From positions 50,773 to 114,772 of the forward strand of contig CALUJQ010000005.1 in the NCBI GenBank assembly GCA_944320995.1: 64,000 nucleotides of DNA. The letters run 5' to 3'. The notes beneath the pieces were generated by a model that worked only from the letters and a program-made list of their open reading frames with translations, searched no databases and had not been told where the DNA came from. Source of the stretch: an uncultured Barnesiella sp. (lineage in GTDB: Bacteria > Bacteroidota > Bacteroidia > Bacteroidales > Barnesiellaceae). Shown here piece after piece: positions 1 through 7,247 of this stretch. A program made the translations under genes and the position numbers. Within the stretch, counting starts at the first letter, position 1, and the number at the start of each line of letters is the position of its first letter.

Positions 1-415
1 TCAGTTTTTGTGAGACGAGCAACAAAGCCCGTTGAGCCTCGGCGCAAGCGTATAATTCCTGTTCACTGAGTGTGGGCGTGGCGGGCTGGCGGGTAAAGTA
101 GAGCCCGGCAGCCGAGGCTAATATCAACGCTGCTGCAACCCCGCTTATCCATCGCCATACAGGAGCGAAAACCCGTCGATTCTTCTGTCCCTGTTCGGGG
201 AGTCGGTCTATGAACGACGACATTCGGGTTTCCAACCCTTCGGGAATTCGATTGGCGTGGTCGGGCAGAAGCGCAAGGATTATACGTTTTTCATCGTGAA
301 ACTCTTGCGGAACCTCATGGGTAGCCAGATAGTCTCTCAATACTTGCTCTTCACCGTCGGATAAGTATCCTTCAAAGAAGGCATCTATTTGTTTGCGTAA
401 CTCCTGAACTGTCAT
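1..415 (-). CDS. Anti-sigma-factor-like single-pass membrane protein (3' end outside window)
   Basis: My own translation gives 138 residues from an ATG at 415 with no in-frame stop before the left edge, so the C-terminus is missing. Residues 1-80 are a charged cytoplasmic domain (start MTVQELRKQIDAFF) and residues about 84-106 are one hydrophobic segment after an RR pair. This layout is typical of the short proteins that follow ECF sigma genes in Bacteroidales. The start overlaps the sigma-factor stop by 4 nt (ATGA), so translation is probably coupled. The inferred role is to hold the sigma factor at the inner membrane; no zinc-binding anti-sigma motif is visible, so this rests on context and topology. 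Confidence 0.6.
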   Translation of the reverse strand, partial: MTVQELRKQIDAFFEGYLSDGEEQVLRDYLATHEVPQEFHDEKRIILALLPDHANRIPEGLETRMSSFIDRLPEQGQKNRRVFAPVWRWISGVAAALILASAAGLYFTRQPATPTLSEQELYACAEAQRALLLVSQKL

Positions 416-909
416 ATCTTTTGAATAAAGAGTTCTCTAATTGTTTTTCTTGCCCGGGAAAGGAGTACCCTGATGTGGACGCTGCTCAATCCCGTTTCGC
501 TTTCGATTTCTTCGGCGCTGCGTTCCTCAAAATGTTTCAGCATCAATACCCGGCGTTGCTGTTCGGGAAGTTGCTCGATGAGGTGCAGCAGAATACCCAT
601 ATCTTCTTTGAGTTCCAGAGCCTCGTCGGGTTGTGGTGCCGTTTCGGTTTTTTGCATCAATTCCTGTTCGTTGTCGAAGCCAATAGCAGGCTGCTTTAAC
701 CGGTCGAGGCACAAATGCTTTACGATGGTGAGCGCATAGGCTTCGTCGTTCTCTATGGAGTCGAGTATATCCCGTTTTTCCCACAATTTCAAGTAGGCGT
801 TTTGTACCATATCTTCGGCGTCATATTCATTGCCCAGATACCGGAAGGCGATGCGATACATTCTCTTATGAGATGGCAAGAATCGTATTTTGAATTCTTG
901 GTGAGTCAT
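412..909 (-). CDS. ECF-type RNA polymerase sigma factor
   Basis: The 165-residue protein has the two domains of sigma-70 group 4 factors. Region 2 lies at about 10-75, with the core-binding/-10 stretch AEDMVQNAYLKLWEKRD at 31-47. Region 4 lies at about 112-160, with a helix-turn-helix around EEIESETGLSSVHIRVLLSR. The linker is short and acidic, and no extra C-terminal domain is present. It is transcribed 7 nt after a DUF4252 gene and overlaps the downstream membrane-protein gene by 4 nt, the usual sigma/anti-sigma pairing. Its regulon cannot be read from this window. No TonB receptor or FecR-type protein with transducing domain is seen here, so it is not clearly a polysaccharide-uptake sigma factor. 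Confidence 0.93.
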   Translation of the reverse strand: MTHQEFKIRFLPSHKRMYRIAFRYLGNEYDAEDMVQNAYLKLWEKRDILDSIENDEAYALTIVKHLCLDRLKQPAIGFDNEQELMQKTETAPQPDEALELKEDMGILLHLIEQLPEQQRRVLMLKHFEERSAEEIESETGLSSVHIRVLLSRARKTIRELFIQKI

Positions 910-916
910 CTCTGGA

Positions 917-1372
917 CTATTTTTTGTCGTTAACCAACTCTTCCATTTGTTTGGGGTCTATATTGCCTTTGATTCGGATCAGGCTTATTTCAGACGGTTC
1001 GAGTGAGATGATGACCATCTCTCTGATTCTGTCTTTCTTGGTTTTCAGAAGGATTCGAGCCATCTCGTCATCTTCGTTGGTAGATACCATAGTTTCATAT
1101 TCTCCGCTATTGCATCGGGTAATCAGGTTTTTGAATTTCTTATAGTCTTGTTCCGATAGTTGGTCGGCATTCAGAATCTCCATGGCCTTCACTCCTTTTA
1201 ATTCGGGAGAGAAAGGTTTGAGCAGGTTCAAGGCAAATGAGTTGATGTTTATATTTTGTGCTTCGGGTATCCGGGCGATCGATTTCGATAGATTGTCGAT
1301 GCAGTTGTCGGCAAAAAGGACCGATGAATACCCCAACAGGGTAATGGCGATAAGTAGGCTTTTTGTTTTCAT
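917..1372 (-). CDS. DUF4252 family exported protein
   Basis: I start it at the ATG at 1372 (MKTKSLLIAITLLG), because this gives a signal peptide of about 21 residues cut after VLFA; an upstream in-frame ATG at 1447 would bury the signal. The mature protein is about 130 residues. It has the DUF4252 pattern: a helical N-terminal part (SKSIARIPEAQNININ), then strands with KTKKDRIREMVIISLEPSEISLIRIKGNID and an acidic tail. The family is Bacteroidetes-specific, has no known biochemical role and often neighbours ECF sigma genes, as here (7-nt gap, same strand). A role in sensing or responding to envelope signals through that sigma factor is inference. Confidence 0.75.
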   Translation of the reverse strand: MKTKSLLIAITLLGYSSVLFADNCIDNLSKSIARIPEAQNININSFALNLLKPFSPELKGVKAMEILNADQLSEQDYKKFKNLITRCNSGEYETMVSTNEDDEMARILLKTKKDRIREMVIISLEPSEISLIRIKGNIDPKQMEELVNDKK

Positions 1373-1489
1373 GTGTTGGATTTTTTCAAGTAATTTTTTC
1401 TGTTTGTTGTTTTTTCCGTAAGCTACGCGTTTTCTTTCGGCTTTCATAAGGGAGACGAGTAACAGGTAAATATGTTACAGAAAAAATTG

Positions 1490-1531
1490 AAATCGGGCGA
1501 GAAAAATAGATACTATCCTCTCGCCCGATTT
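1490..1531 (-). terminator. Intrinsic terminator of the 2-oxoacid oxidoreductase operon
   Basis: A perfect 13-bp inverted repeat (aaatcgggcgaga / tctcgcccgattt, arms 1490-1502 and 1519-1531, 16-nt loop) lies 25 nt past the gamma-subunit stop. On the minus strand a run of six T follows the stem. Confidence 0.85.
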
Positions 1532-1555
1532 ATGAATTTATTATAGTTCAGCAAC

Positions 1556-2098
1556 TTATGCTTTTTTTATAATTTCCATTCCTTTCAAGATTGCTTGCTC
1601 GTTTATAGGAATGAGATGGTGGTGGCGTTCGGGTAACGATTTTTTCAATCCTTTCAACACATTTTCCAAGCTCACCATGGGTTTCAGTTTAAGCAAACCG
1701 CCCAATACGATCATGTTCAAAGCCTTGATGTTGTTCATTTCGATAGCGGCTTCCATGGCGTTGATGCGGTATATGTTGATGTCGGTACGCGTAGGAGGGT
1801 GATGGATTCCATATCCGTCGTAAATGAGAATTCCGCCCGGTTTGACTTTGCTTTCGAATTTTTCGAGCGAAGGTTGGTTCAGAATGACGGCAATATCGAA
1901 TGCGTTCAATACCGGCGAACTGATACGCTCGTCGCTCAGTATGACTGTTACATTGGCTGTCCCGCCACGTTGTTCGGGCCCGTAAGAGGGCATCCATGTG
2001 ACCTCTTTATCTTCCATCAGTCCGGAATAGGCGAGAATCTTTCCCATGGATAGGACGCCTTGTCCTCCGAATCCTGCTATGATAATTTCTTCTTTCAT
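1556..2098 (-). CDS. 2-oxoacid:ferredoxin oxidoreductase, gamma subunit (KorC/VorA type)
   Basis: This 180-residue protein starts at the ATG at 2098 (MKEEIIIAGFGGQGV), just after the beta-subunit gene. It opens with the glycine-rich GFGGQGVLSMGKIL and carries PSYGPEQRGGTA, both hallmarks of the gamma domain of pyruvate/ketoacid:ferredoxin oxidoreductases. The gamma domain helps form the CoA-dependent oxidative decarboxylation site with the alpha and beta subunits in the cytoplasm. It is the last gene of a four-gene operon and is followed by a strong terminator. The substrate (2-oxoglutarate, branched-chain 2-oxoacids or another) cannot be decided from sequence alone. Confidence 0.93.
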   Translation of the reverse strand: MKEEIIIAGFGGQGVLSMGKILAYSGLMEDKEVTWMPSYGPEQRGGTANVTVILSDERISSPVLNAFDIAVILNQPSLEKFESKVKPGGILIYDGYGIHHPPTRTDINIYRINAMEAAIEMNNIKALNMIVLGGLLKLKPMVSLENVLKGLKKSLPERHHHLIPINEQAILKGMEIIKKA

Positions 2099-2117
2099 GA
2101 GTCCGTCGTTTTTTTTA

Positions 2118-2879
2118 TTATACGTTTTTGAGGTCGCCCATCGGGTATTTGGCAAACATGTTCTCCTCCATCCATTTGTTGGCATTTACAGGGGTCATTT
2201 TCCACCCCGAGTTGCAAGTCGAGACAACCTCTACCAGTGAGGTCCCTTTACCGGCCATGGCATTTTCAAAAGCCAATCGGATTGCCTTTTTAGCTTTGCG
2301 GATAGAGGCCGGTGTGTGTACGCTTTGCCGCGTGATATAGCAGGTCCCGTCCACCCGTTCTACCAATTCGGCGATACGCAGGGGGTAACCGTTCAAGGCG
2401 ACGTTGCGGCCGTAGGGACAGGTCGATGTTACCATGCCTTCGAGGGTAGTGGGGGCCATTTGTCCGCCGGTCATTCCGTAGATGCCGTTATTGATAAAAA
2501 TGATAACGATGTTTTCTCCCCGGTTGCAGGCGTGAATGGTCTCGGCCGTGCCGATAGCGGCCAAATCGCCGTCGCCTTGGTAGGTAAATACCATTTTCTT
2601 GGGATTGAGACGTTTGACGGCCGTAGCAATGGCGGGAGCTCGTCCGTGGGCAGCTTCGATCCAGTCTATATCGAGGTAGTTGTAGGCGAATACGGCGCAA
2701 CCTACCGGTGCGATGCCTATCGTATCTTCTTCGATACCCATTTCTTCGATGACTTCGGCAATGAGTTTATGTACTACTCCGTGGCTGCACCCGGGACAGT
2801 AGTGCATGGGATTGTCGTTCATCAGCCGAGGTTTCGTATAAACCAGATTTTCGGGCTTTATAATTTCGTTAATATCCAT
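2118..2879 (-). CDS. 2-oxoacid:ferredoxin oxidoreductase, beta subunit (thiamine diphosphate-binding)
   Basis: The 253 residues contain the thiamine diphosphate motif: GDGDLAAIG at about 101-109, followed by a downstream NNGIYGMTGGQ that completes Mg-TPP binding. An N-terminal HYCPGCSHG supplies the cysteine pair that binds the proximal Fe-S cluster in this family. It decarboxylates the 2-oxoacid on TPP and passes electrons towards ferredoxin. It lies between the alpha (34 nt upstream) and gamma (19 nt downstream) genes. Length is normal for the four-subunit enzyme type. Kor and Vor enzymes are too similar to separate by eye. Confidence 0.95.
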   Translation of the reverse strand: MDINEIIKPENLVYTKPRLMNDNPMHYCPGCSHGVVHKLIAEVIEEMGIEEDTIGIAPVGCAVFAYNYLDIDWIEAAHGRAPAIATAVKRLNPKKMVFTYQGDGDLAAIGTAETIHACNRGENIVIIFINNGIYGMTGGQMAPTTLEGMVTSTCPYGRNVALNGYPLRIAELVERVDGTCYITRQSVHTPASIRKAKKAIRLAFENAMAGKGTSLVEVVSTCNSGWKMTPVNANKWMEENMFAKYPMGDLKNV

Positions 2880-2913
2880 GTGCGTAAGATTTATGAACCG
2901 AAGGTTCGGATAT

Positions 2914-3993
2914 TTACATTAGTTTTTCTTTCAGAGCATTGAGAACTTCATCGGGAGTGGGGACGATACCGCCCAGACGTCCGAAGTGTTCGACTTTCAC
3001 TTTGCCGTTGACTGCCAAACGGACGTCTTCGACCATTTGGCCGGCATTCAATTCGGCCGATAGGATACCCTTCACATGATTGGCGTGATTGGCAATTGCT
3101 TCCGAAGGGAAGGGCCACAAGGTAATAGGTCTCAACAGCCCTATTTTTAGCCCCTCTTCGGCAGCCAGTTCGATGGTCTTTTGGCAGATTCTCGACATGG
3201 AGCCGAATGCGACAATCAAGTAGTCGGCATTTTCGCAATTGATCTCTTCGAAACGGATTTCGTTCTCGCTGATGCGTTTGTAAGTGGCTTGGAACCGAAT
3301 ATTGTTTTGTTCCATGATCGCCGGGTCGAGCTCGAGTGAGGTAATAACATTCCTTTTACGGCCTTTGGGCTTGCCCAACGTCGCCCATGGGTTTTGGGCT
3401 CTTATTTTCTCTTCTGTACGGCGTTTGCGGAAGGGTGGGAGAACCACTTTTTCCATCATTTGCCCGATGATTCCGTCGGCCAAAATGATAGCCGGATTAC
3501 GATATTTAAAGGCAAGGTCAAAACCCAATGCGACAAAATCGGCCATCTCTTGAACCGAAGCGGGAGCCAATGTAATCAAATGGTAGTCTCCATGCCCGCC
3601 GCCTTTTGTCGCTTGGAAATAGTCGGCTTGGCTCGGTTGTATGGTCCCGAGACCCGGGCCGCCCCGCATCACGTTCACGATTAAGCAGGGAAGTTCGGCC
3701 CCGGCCAAATAGGAAATACCCTCTTGTTTGAGACTGACACCGGGACTGGACGATGAGGTCATCACGGCTTTGCCGCAACTGGCCCCGCCATATACCATAT
3801 TGATGGCGGCGACTTCGCTTTCGGCTTGCAATACGACCATACCGGTTGTCTCCCACGGCATTTCCTCCATGAGGGTTTCCATCACTTCCGACTGGGGGGT
3901 AATGGGGTATCCGAAATAACCGTCGGCTCCATAGCGTATGGCGGCGTGCGCTATCGCTTCGTTACCCTTCATCAGTTTTATATCTTCTTTCAT
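2914..3993 (-). CDS. 2-oxoacid:ferredoxin oxidoreductase, alpha subunit (KorA/VorB type)
   Basis: This 359-residue protein has the pyrimidine-binding domain first (GNEAIAHAAIRYGADGYFGYP, then PITPQSEVME) and a transketolase C-like domain after about residue 245. The loop TSSSSPGVSLKQEGISYLAG and the LRPITLWPFP stretch are characteristic. The alpha chain contacts the pyrimidine ring of TPP and part of the 2-oxoacid. Bacteroidales homologues are usually labelled 3-methyl-2-oxobutanoate dehydrogenase subunit VorB or 2-oxoglutarate oxidoreductase KorA, and I cannot choose between them. It follows the ferredoxin-type subunit by 28 nt in the same operon. Confidence 0.95.
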   Translation of the reverse strand: MKEDIKLMKGNEAIAHAAIRYGADGYFGYPITPQSEVMETLMEEMPWETTGMVVLQAESEVAAINMVYGGASCGKAVMTSSSSPGVSLKQEGISYLAGAELPCLIVNVMRGGPGLGTIQPSQADYFQATKGGGHGDYHLITLAPASVQEMADFVALGFDLAFKYRNPAIILADGIIGQMMEKVVLPPFRKRRTEEKIRAQNPWATLGKPKGRKRNVITSLELDPAIMEQNNIRFQATYKRISENEIRFEEINCENADYLIVAFGSMSRICQKTIELAAEEGLKIGLLRPITLWPFPSEAIANHANHVKGILSAELNAGQMVEDVRLAVNGKVKVEHFGRLGGIVPTPDEVLNALKEKLM

Positions 3994-4021
3994 AATTAAC
4001 GGATTTATAGAATTAAACCGG

Positions 4022-4249
4022 TTACAATTTTACTTTATATACGGTGATACACCCGTCGGGACAAACGAGTCCACAACTTGCACATCCGATACAGGCATCG
4101 GGATTTTGCATAAAAGCATAATGATAACCCTTGTCGTTAACTTCGGTCGGTTGTAAGGCCAAAACTTGGCAGGGACAGGCGGCTACACATAGTTCACACC
4201 CTTTGCAACGTTCTTTGTTAACAACAACAGCACCTTTGATATTAGCCAT
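4022..4249 (-). CDS. 2-oxoacid:ferredoxin oxidoreductase, 2[4Fe-4S] ferredoxin-type delta subunit
   Basis: The 75-residue protein has two complete cluster motifs: CKGCELCVAACPCQ near residue 15 and CIGCASCGLVCPDG near 52, each CxxCxxCxxxCP. It is the internal electron-transfer subunit of the oxidoreductase and the first gene of its operon. The start MANIKGAVVV lies 22 nt downstream of a TATATTTG box. The delta-alpha-beta-gamma order is that of other anaerobic Bacteroidales. Confidence 0.93.
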   Translation of the reverse strand: MANIKGAVVVNKERCKGCELCVAACPCQVLALQPTEVNDKGYHYAFMQNPDACIGCASCGLVCPDGCITVYKVKL

Positions 4250-4270
4250 ACGATATTGTTTTTAGTTCCA

Positions 4271-4278
4271 CAAATATA
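4271..4278 (-). promoter_or_regulatory. Bacteroidetes -7 box (TATATTTG) of the oxidoreductase operon
   Basis: An exact TAnnTTTG match on the minus strand, 21 nt before the delta-subunit ATG. No clear TTTG -33 element at the usual 19-21 nt spacing. Confidence 0.5.
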
Positions 4279-4300
4279 GCAAATATATTTTTAAATTGAT

Positions 4301-4341
4301 AGAGCGACAAGCAGTTTTTTTACTAAACCGCCTGTCGCTCT
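4301..4341 (-). terminator. Hairpin between rnf and the oxidoreductase operon
   Basis: Inverted repeat agagcgaca (4301-4309) / tgtcgctct (4333-4341), extended by two pairs after one mismatch. It is followed on the minus strand by AT-rich sequence rather than a clean T-run. It may terminate rnf readthrough. Confidence 0.4.
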
Positions 4342-4415
4342 AAATGCTTGATTCCTAAATTGATAGTTTGATTTGAAAAAATCCTTAGGATAGATAAAAT
4401 ATCACATTTTCAATG

Positions 4416-4437
4416 AATTATGTTTTATAACATAATT
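4416..4437 (-). terminator. AT-rich hairpin just past rnfA
   Basis: A perfect 9-bp repeat (aattatgtt / aacataatt) with a TTAT loop, 30 nt past the rnfA stop. It is a weak stem with no strong T-tract, so it is a candidate rnf terminator only. Confidence 0.35.
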
Positions 4438-4467
4438 TAATTGCCGGCGTTGCTTACAATTTGATAG

Positions 4468-5049
4468 TTACCCTATTTTTATTCCCGAGAAACCCATGAA
4501 GGCCATGGCCAATAATCCTGCCGCGATAAGGGCGATGGGTGTGCCTTGCATGGCTTTGGGTATGCGCGACAGACTCATTTGTTCGCGCATGCCGGCAAAT
4601 AGGACCAAGGCCAGCGTAAATCCGATTGCCGTCGAGATGGCATAGACTGTGGCTTCGAGGAGCGACATGTTTTGTTGAATGACGATTAACGCCACGCCCA
4701 GAATCGTACAGTTTGTCGTAATCAAAGGAAGAAAAACGCCCAATGCCTGATACAACGAAGGCGCTATTTTTTTGATGATGATTTCGAGCAGTTGGACCAA
4801 TGCGGCGATGACCAGTATGAAAACGATGGTTTGCATATAGTCGAGTTGCAAGGGCATCAACAGATAGTTTTGCAGCAGATAGGTGACGATGGTCGCTATG
4901 GTCATGACGAATGTCACGGCTGCGCCCATGCCCAACGCCGAGTCGATGCGCTTGGAGACCCCGAGGAAGGGGCATATCCCTAAAAATTGAGAGAGGACGA
5001 TGTTATTGACAAATATCGCGGTAATGAATATCGAAATGTAGGTGAGCAT
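4468..5049 (-). CDS. rnfA: Rnf electron transport complex subunit RnfA
   Basis: The 193 residues form six hydrophobic segments. Diagnostic stretches are NNIVLSQFLGICPFLGVS near residue 15 and TNCTILGVALIVIQ near 112, as in RnfA/NqrE-like subunits. RnfA and RnfE are paired inner-membrane subunits thought to hold an Fe-S centre between them and to form the ion path of the ferredoxin:NAD+ oxidoreductase. It is the last gene of rseC-rnfBCDGEA, 2 nt from rnfE. The length is full for the family. Confidence 0.96.
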   Translation of the reverse strand: MLTYISIFITAIFVNNIVLSQFLGICPFLGVSKRIDSALGMGAAVTFVMTIATIVTYLLQNYLLMPLQLDYMQTIVFILVIAALVQLLEIIIKKIAPSLYQALGVFLPLITTNCTILGVALIVIQQNMSLLEATVYAISTAIGFTLALVLFAGMREQMSLSRIPKAMQGTPIALIAAGLLAMAFMGFSGIKIG

Positions 5050-5051
5050 AG

Positions 5052-5636
5052 TTATCGAGTTTTAATGGCGTGGATAATGGCGATTAAGAAACCCAAGGCG
5101 ATGAAGGCACCCGGCGCGAGAATAAAGATGAGCGAACCGTATTCTTCGGGATAGACCGGTATCCCGAAGATGTGGCCTGTTCCCAAAAGTTCGCGTACAC
5201 AGCCCAAAAGGGTGAGCGCAACCGTAAATCCTAACCCGATACCCAATCCGTCGAAAAACGAATCGCCCGGGGTATGTTTGGCGGCGAAAGCCTCGGCCCG
5301 TCCCAACAGGATACAGTTTACCACAATTAGAGGAATGAAAAGCCCCAATGTATCGTATAAGTCGGGGAGATATGCCTGCATGCAGAGTTGCAAAATGGTT
5401 ACGAAGGTGGCTATGATCACGATAAATGCGGGAATTCTCACTTTGTCGGGAATGATGTTTTTGGCCATCGAAATGACCACGTTGGAACAGATCAACACAA
5501 ACAGGGTAGAAAGGCCCATGCCTAAGCCCCCCGAGGCCGAAGTTGTTGTCCCCAATGTGGGGCACATACCCAATAACAGCACAAATGTAGGGTTCTCTTT
5601 GATAAGCCCGTTTAAAAGAATCTTCGTTTTATTCAT
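5052..5636 (-). CDS. rnfE: Rnf electron transport complex subunit RnfE
   Basis: This is a 194-residue membrane protein. N-terminal NKTKILLNGLIKENPTFVLL and the LGMCPTLGTTTSASGG loop mark RnfE; RnfA has CPFLG at the equivalent place. Six membrane segments are visible, with VNCILLGRAEAFA in the second half matching the TNC motif of RnfA. The two proteins are ancient duplicates that sit in opposite orientation. The start overlaps the 3' end of rnfG by 8 nt. Confidence 0.96.
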   Translation of the reverse strand: MNKTKILLNGLIKENPTFVLLLGMCPTLGTTTSASGGLGMGLSTLFVLICSNVVISMAKNIIPDKVRIPAFIVIIATFVTILQLCMQAYLPDLYDTLGLFIPLIVVNCILLGRAEAFAAKHTPGDSFFDGLGIGLGFTVALTLLGCVRELLGTGHIFGIPVYPEEYGSLIFILAPGAFIALGFLIAIIHAIKTR

Positions 5637-6237
5637 CTTTCCCTCCTTTCATCGTTTCGGCATAAGCCTTGTAAGCTGTCCGCACGGCCCCCAAAAAAGC
5701 TCTCGATGTGATTGTTGCCGCAGTGATGGCATCGACCTCACCCGATTCTTGCTTCACTTGCAGGTTGTTTTTTGCAGGGGATTTCCCGAGGATATTCTGG
5801 TCGTTTTTGGGGGTTCGGAACCATTCTCCCATTTTTGCCCCCAATCCGGGAGTCTCTTCGTGTTTCAGCACACGGTAATCCTTGATTGTCCCATCGGCGT
5901 TGAATCCTACAATGATGCGGATCTCCCCGCCGTAACCGGTGTTGTTGCTGCATTCGACGGCAGCTCCCGACAACCGGCCTTCTTTTTGGGCCGGATAGAC
6001 AATCGCGGTTGTCTCGCCGTATTCGTTGCGTACGGTATAGGTTTGTTGCTCGTCTATCGGGGAGTTGTCATATTCGGGAATAACCTCTTGTATCGCTTTC
6101 TCCCGTCCGGCTTTTTCGGCACGGGCTATGGGCTCTTCGGTCAATCGATGCGTATATCCCAGTAACCCTCCGGCTACGGCCGTTATGAGTGTAAGCGACC
6201 ACAGCATGTTCCAAAATGTAGAATCTATTTTCTTCAT
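5629..6237 (-). CDS. rnfG: Rnf complex subunit RnfG, covalent-FMN protein
   Basis: The 202 residues comprise one N-terminal membrane helix (about 9-27) and an extracytoplasmic FMN-binding domain. The flavinylation motif appears as DAITAATITSRAF at about 170-182, and the second threonine of that TAAT-IT stretch is the expected FMN-phosphate attachment site. The HEETPGLGAKMGEWF motif before it is also typical. RnfG receives electrons in the Rnf chain from the RnfB/RnfC side. An ApbE flavin transferase would be needed for maturation and is not in this window. Confidence 0.95.
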   Translation of the reverse strand: MKKIDSTFWNMLWSLTLITAVAGGLLGYTHRLTEEPIARAEKAGREKAIQEVIPEYDNSPIDEQQTYTVRNEYGETTAIVYPAQKEGRLSGAAVECSNNTGYGGEIRIIVGFNADGTIKDYRVLKHEETPGLGAKMGEWFRTPKNDQNILGKSPAKNNLQVKQESGEVDAITAATITSRAFLGAVRTAYKAYAETMKGGKDE

Positions 6238-6239
6238 AT

Positions 6240-7235
6240 TTAAGCTCTCCCGAAACGTTTAGGTTTGATATAGTTATTGATAAGCGGCGTAAATGCGTTC
6301 ATGATGAGTATGGCAAATGAAACGCCTTCGGGGTAACCGCCCCATTGGCGTATCACGACAGTCAGTATGCCGATGCCTATCCCATAGATAACCATTCCTT
6401 TTGAGGTCATGGGCGAGGTGACATAATCGGTGGCCATGTATATGGCTCCGAGTAGAAGTCCGCCCGACAGCAGTTGGATAAGGGCAAAATCGAAAGCCCC
6501 TTGCCAAATGTGGGCATCTTGCAGATTCCCGCCTTCTGCGCCGAGGCCCAAAGCCAAACTGAATAGAAAGACGGTTGCGAAAATCGAGACCGGGATATGC
6601 CAGCTGATAATTCGACGGTACAACAGGAAAGCGAATCCCAGCAACAGGGCGATTGCTCCCACTTCGCCCAGACTACCCCCTTGGTTGCCTATCCACAGGT
6701 TGGTTATATCGACTTGGTCTATCCATTGGTAACCCTCTTCTTTCAGTTTGGAGAGGAGCGTAGCTCCGGTTTCGGCATCGGTGTAGCTCCACCGCGAAGC
6801 CCCGGGCACAGGCCATTGGGTCATATAAGTAGGAAACGAGATAAGCAGGAATACCCGTCCTGCTAGCGCCGGATTGAAGAGGTTGTTCCCCAGTCCCCCG
6901 AACGCCATTTTGGTAATGCCTATGGCGGCGACAGCTCCGATGATGACGATCCATATCGGCAGGTTGGAGGGGAGGTTGAGTCCCAACAGGAAGCCGGTGA
7001 GGATTGCCGACCCGTTACCAATCGAGGGCTTCTCTTTCAGCAGGTATTTTTGTATGAGATACTCGATGATGACACACGAGAGTATGGACGAAAGGGTGAC
7101 GATGAGTGCTCCGATTCCGAAGAAATAGAGCGAAACGGCAAATGCGGGCAATAGTGCGATGATGACATTGTACATGCATTGCGAGACGGTTAAGTTGCCG
7201 TGTATGTGAGGAGCAGGAGATACGGTTAGTTCCAT
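6240..7235 (-). CDS. rnfD: Rnf complex subunit RnfD
   Basis: A 331-residue, about nine-helix membrane subunit homologous to NqrB. The SPAPHIHGNLTVSQCMYNVI start and the GGLGNNLFNPALAGRVFLL block are family signatures. The ATDYVTSPMTSKG stretch near residue 265 contains the conserved threonine that carries a covalent FMN in RnfD/NqrB. It is believed to be the ion-translocating core with RnfA and RnfE. It is 12 nt after rnfC and 2 nt before rnfG, so all are on one transcript. Confidence 0.96.
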   Translation of the reverse strand: MELTVSPAPHIHGNLTVSQCMYNVIIALLPAFAVSLYFFGIGALIVTLSSILSCVIIEYLIQKYLLKEKPSIGNGSAILTGFLLGLNLPSNLPIWIVIIGAVAAIGITKMAFGGLGNNLFNPALAGRVFLLISFPTYMTQWPVPGASRWSYTDAETGATLLSKLKEEGYQWIDQVDITNLWIGNQGGSLGEVGAIALLLGFAFLLYRRIISWHIPVSIFATVFLFSLALGLGAEGGNLQDAHIWQGAFDFALIQLLSGGLLLGAIYMATDYVTSPMTSKGMVIYGIGIGILTVVIRQWGGYPEGVSFAILIMNAFTPLINNYIKPKRFGRA

Positions 7236-7247
7236 TTCGAAAATAGG

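Noticed and set aside
1..3. TCA at the left edge as the stop codon of the first gene
   Set aside because: Counting from the ATG at 415 puts the last full codon at 2-4, so this triplet is out of frame and the gene continues outside.
5170..6165. 331-codon plus-strand open frame over rnfE and rnfG
   Set aside because: Antisense to two well-supported Rnf genes; the sequence shows composition artefacts (serine, proline and arginine-rich) and no motif.
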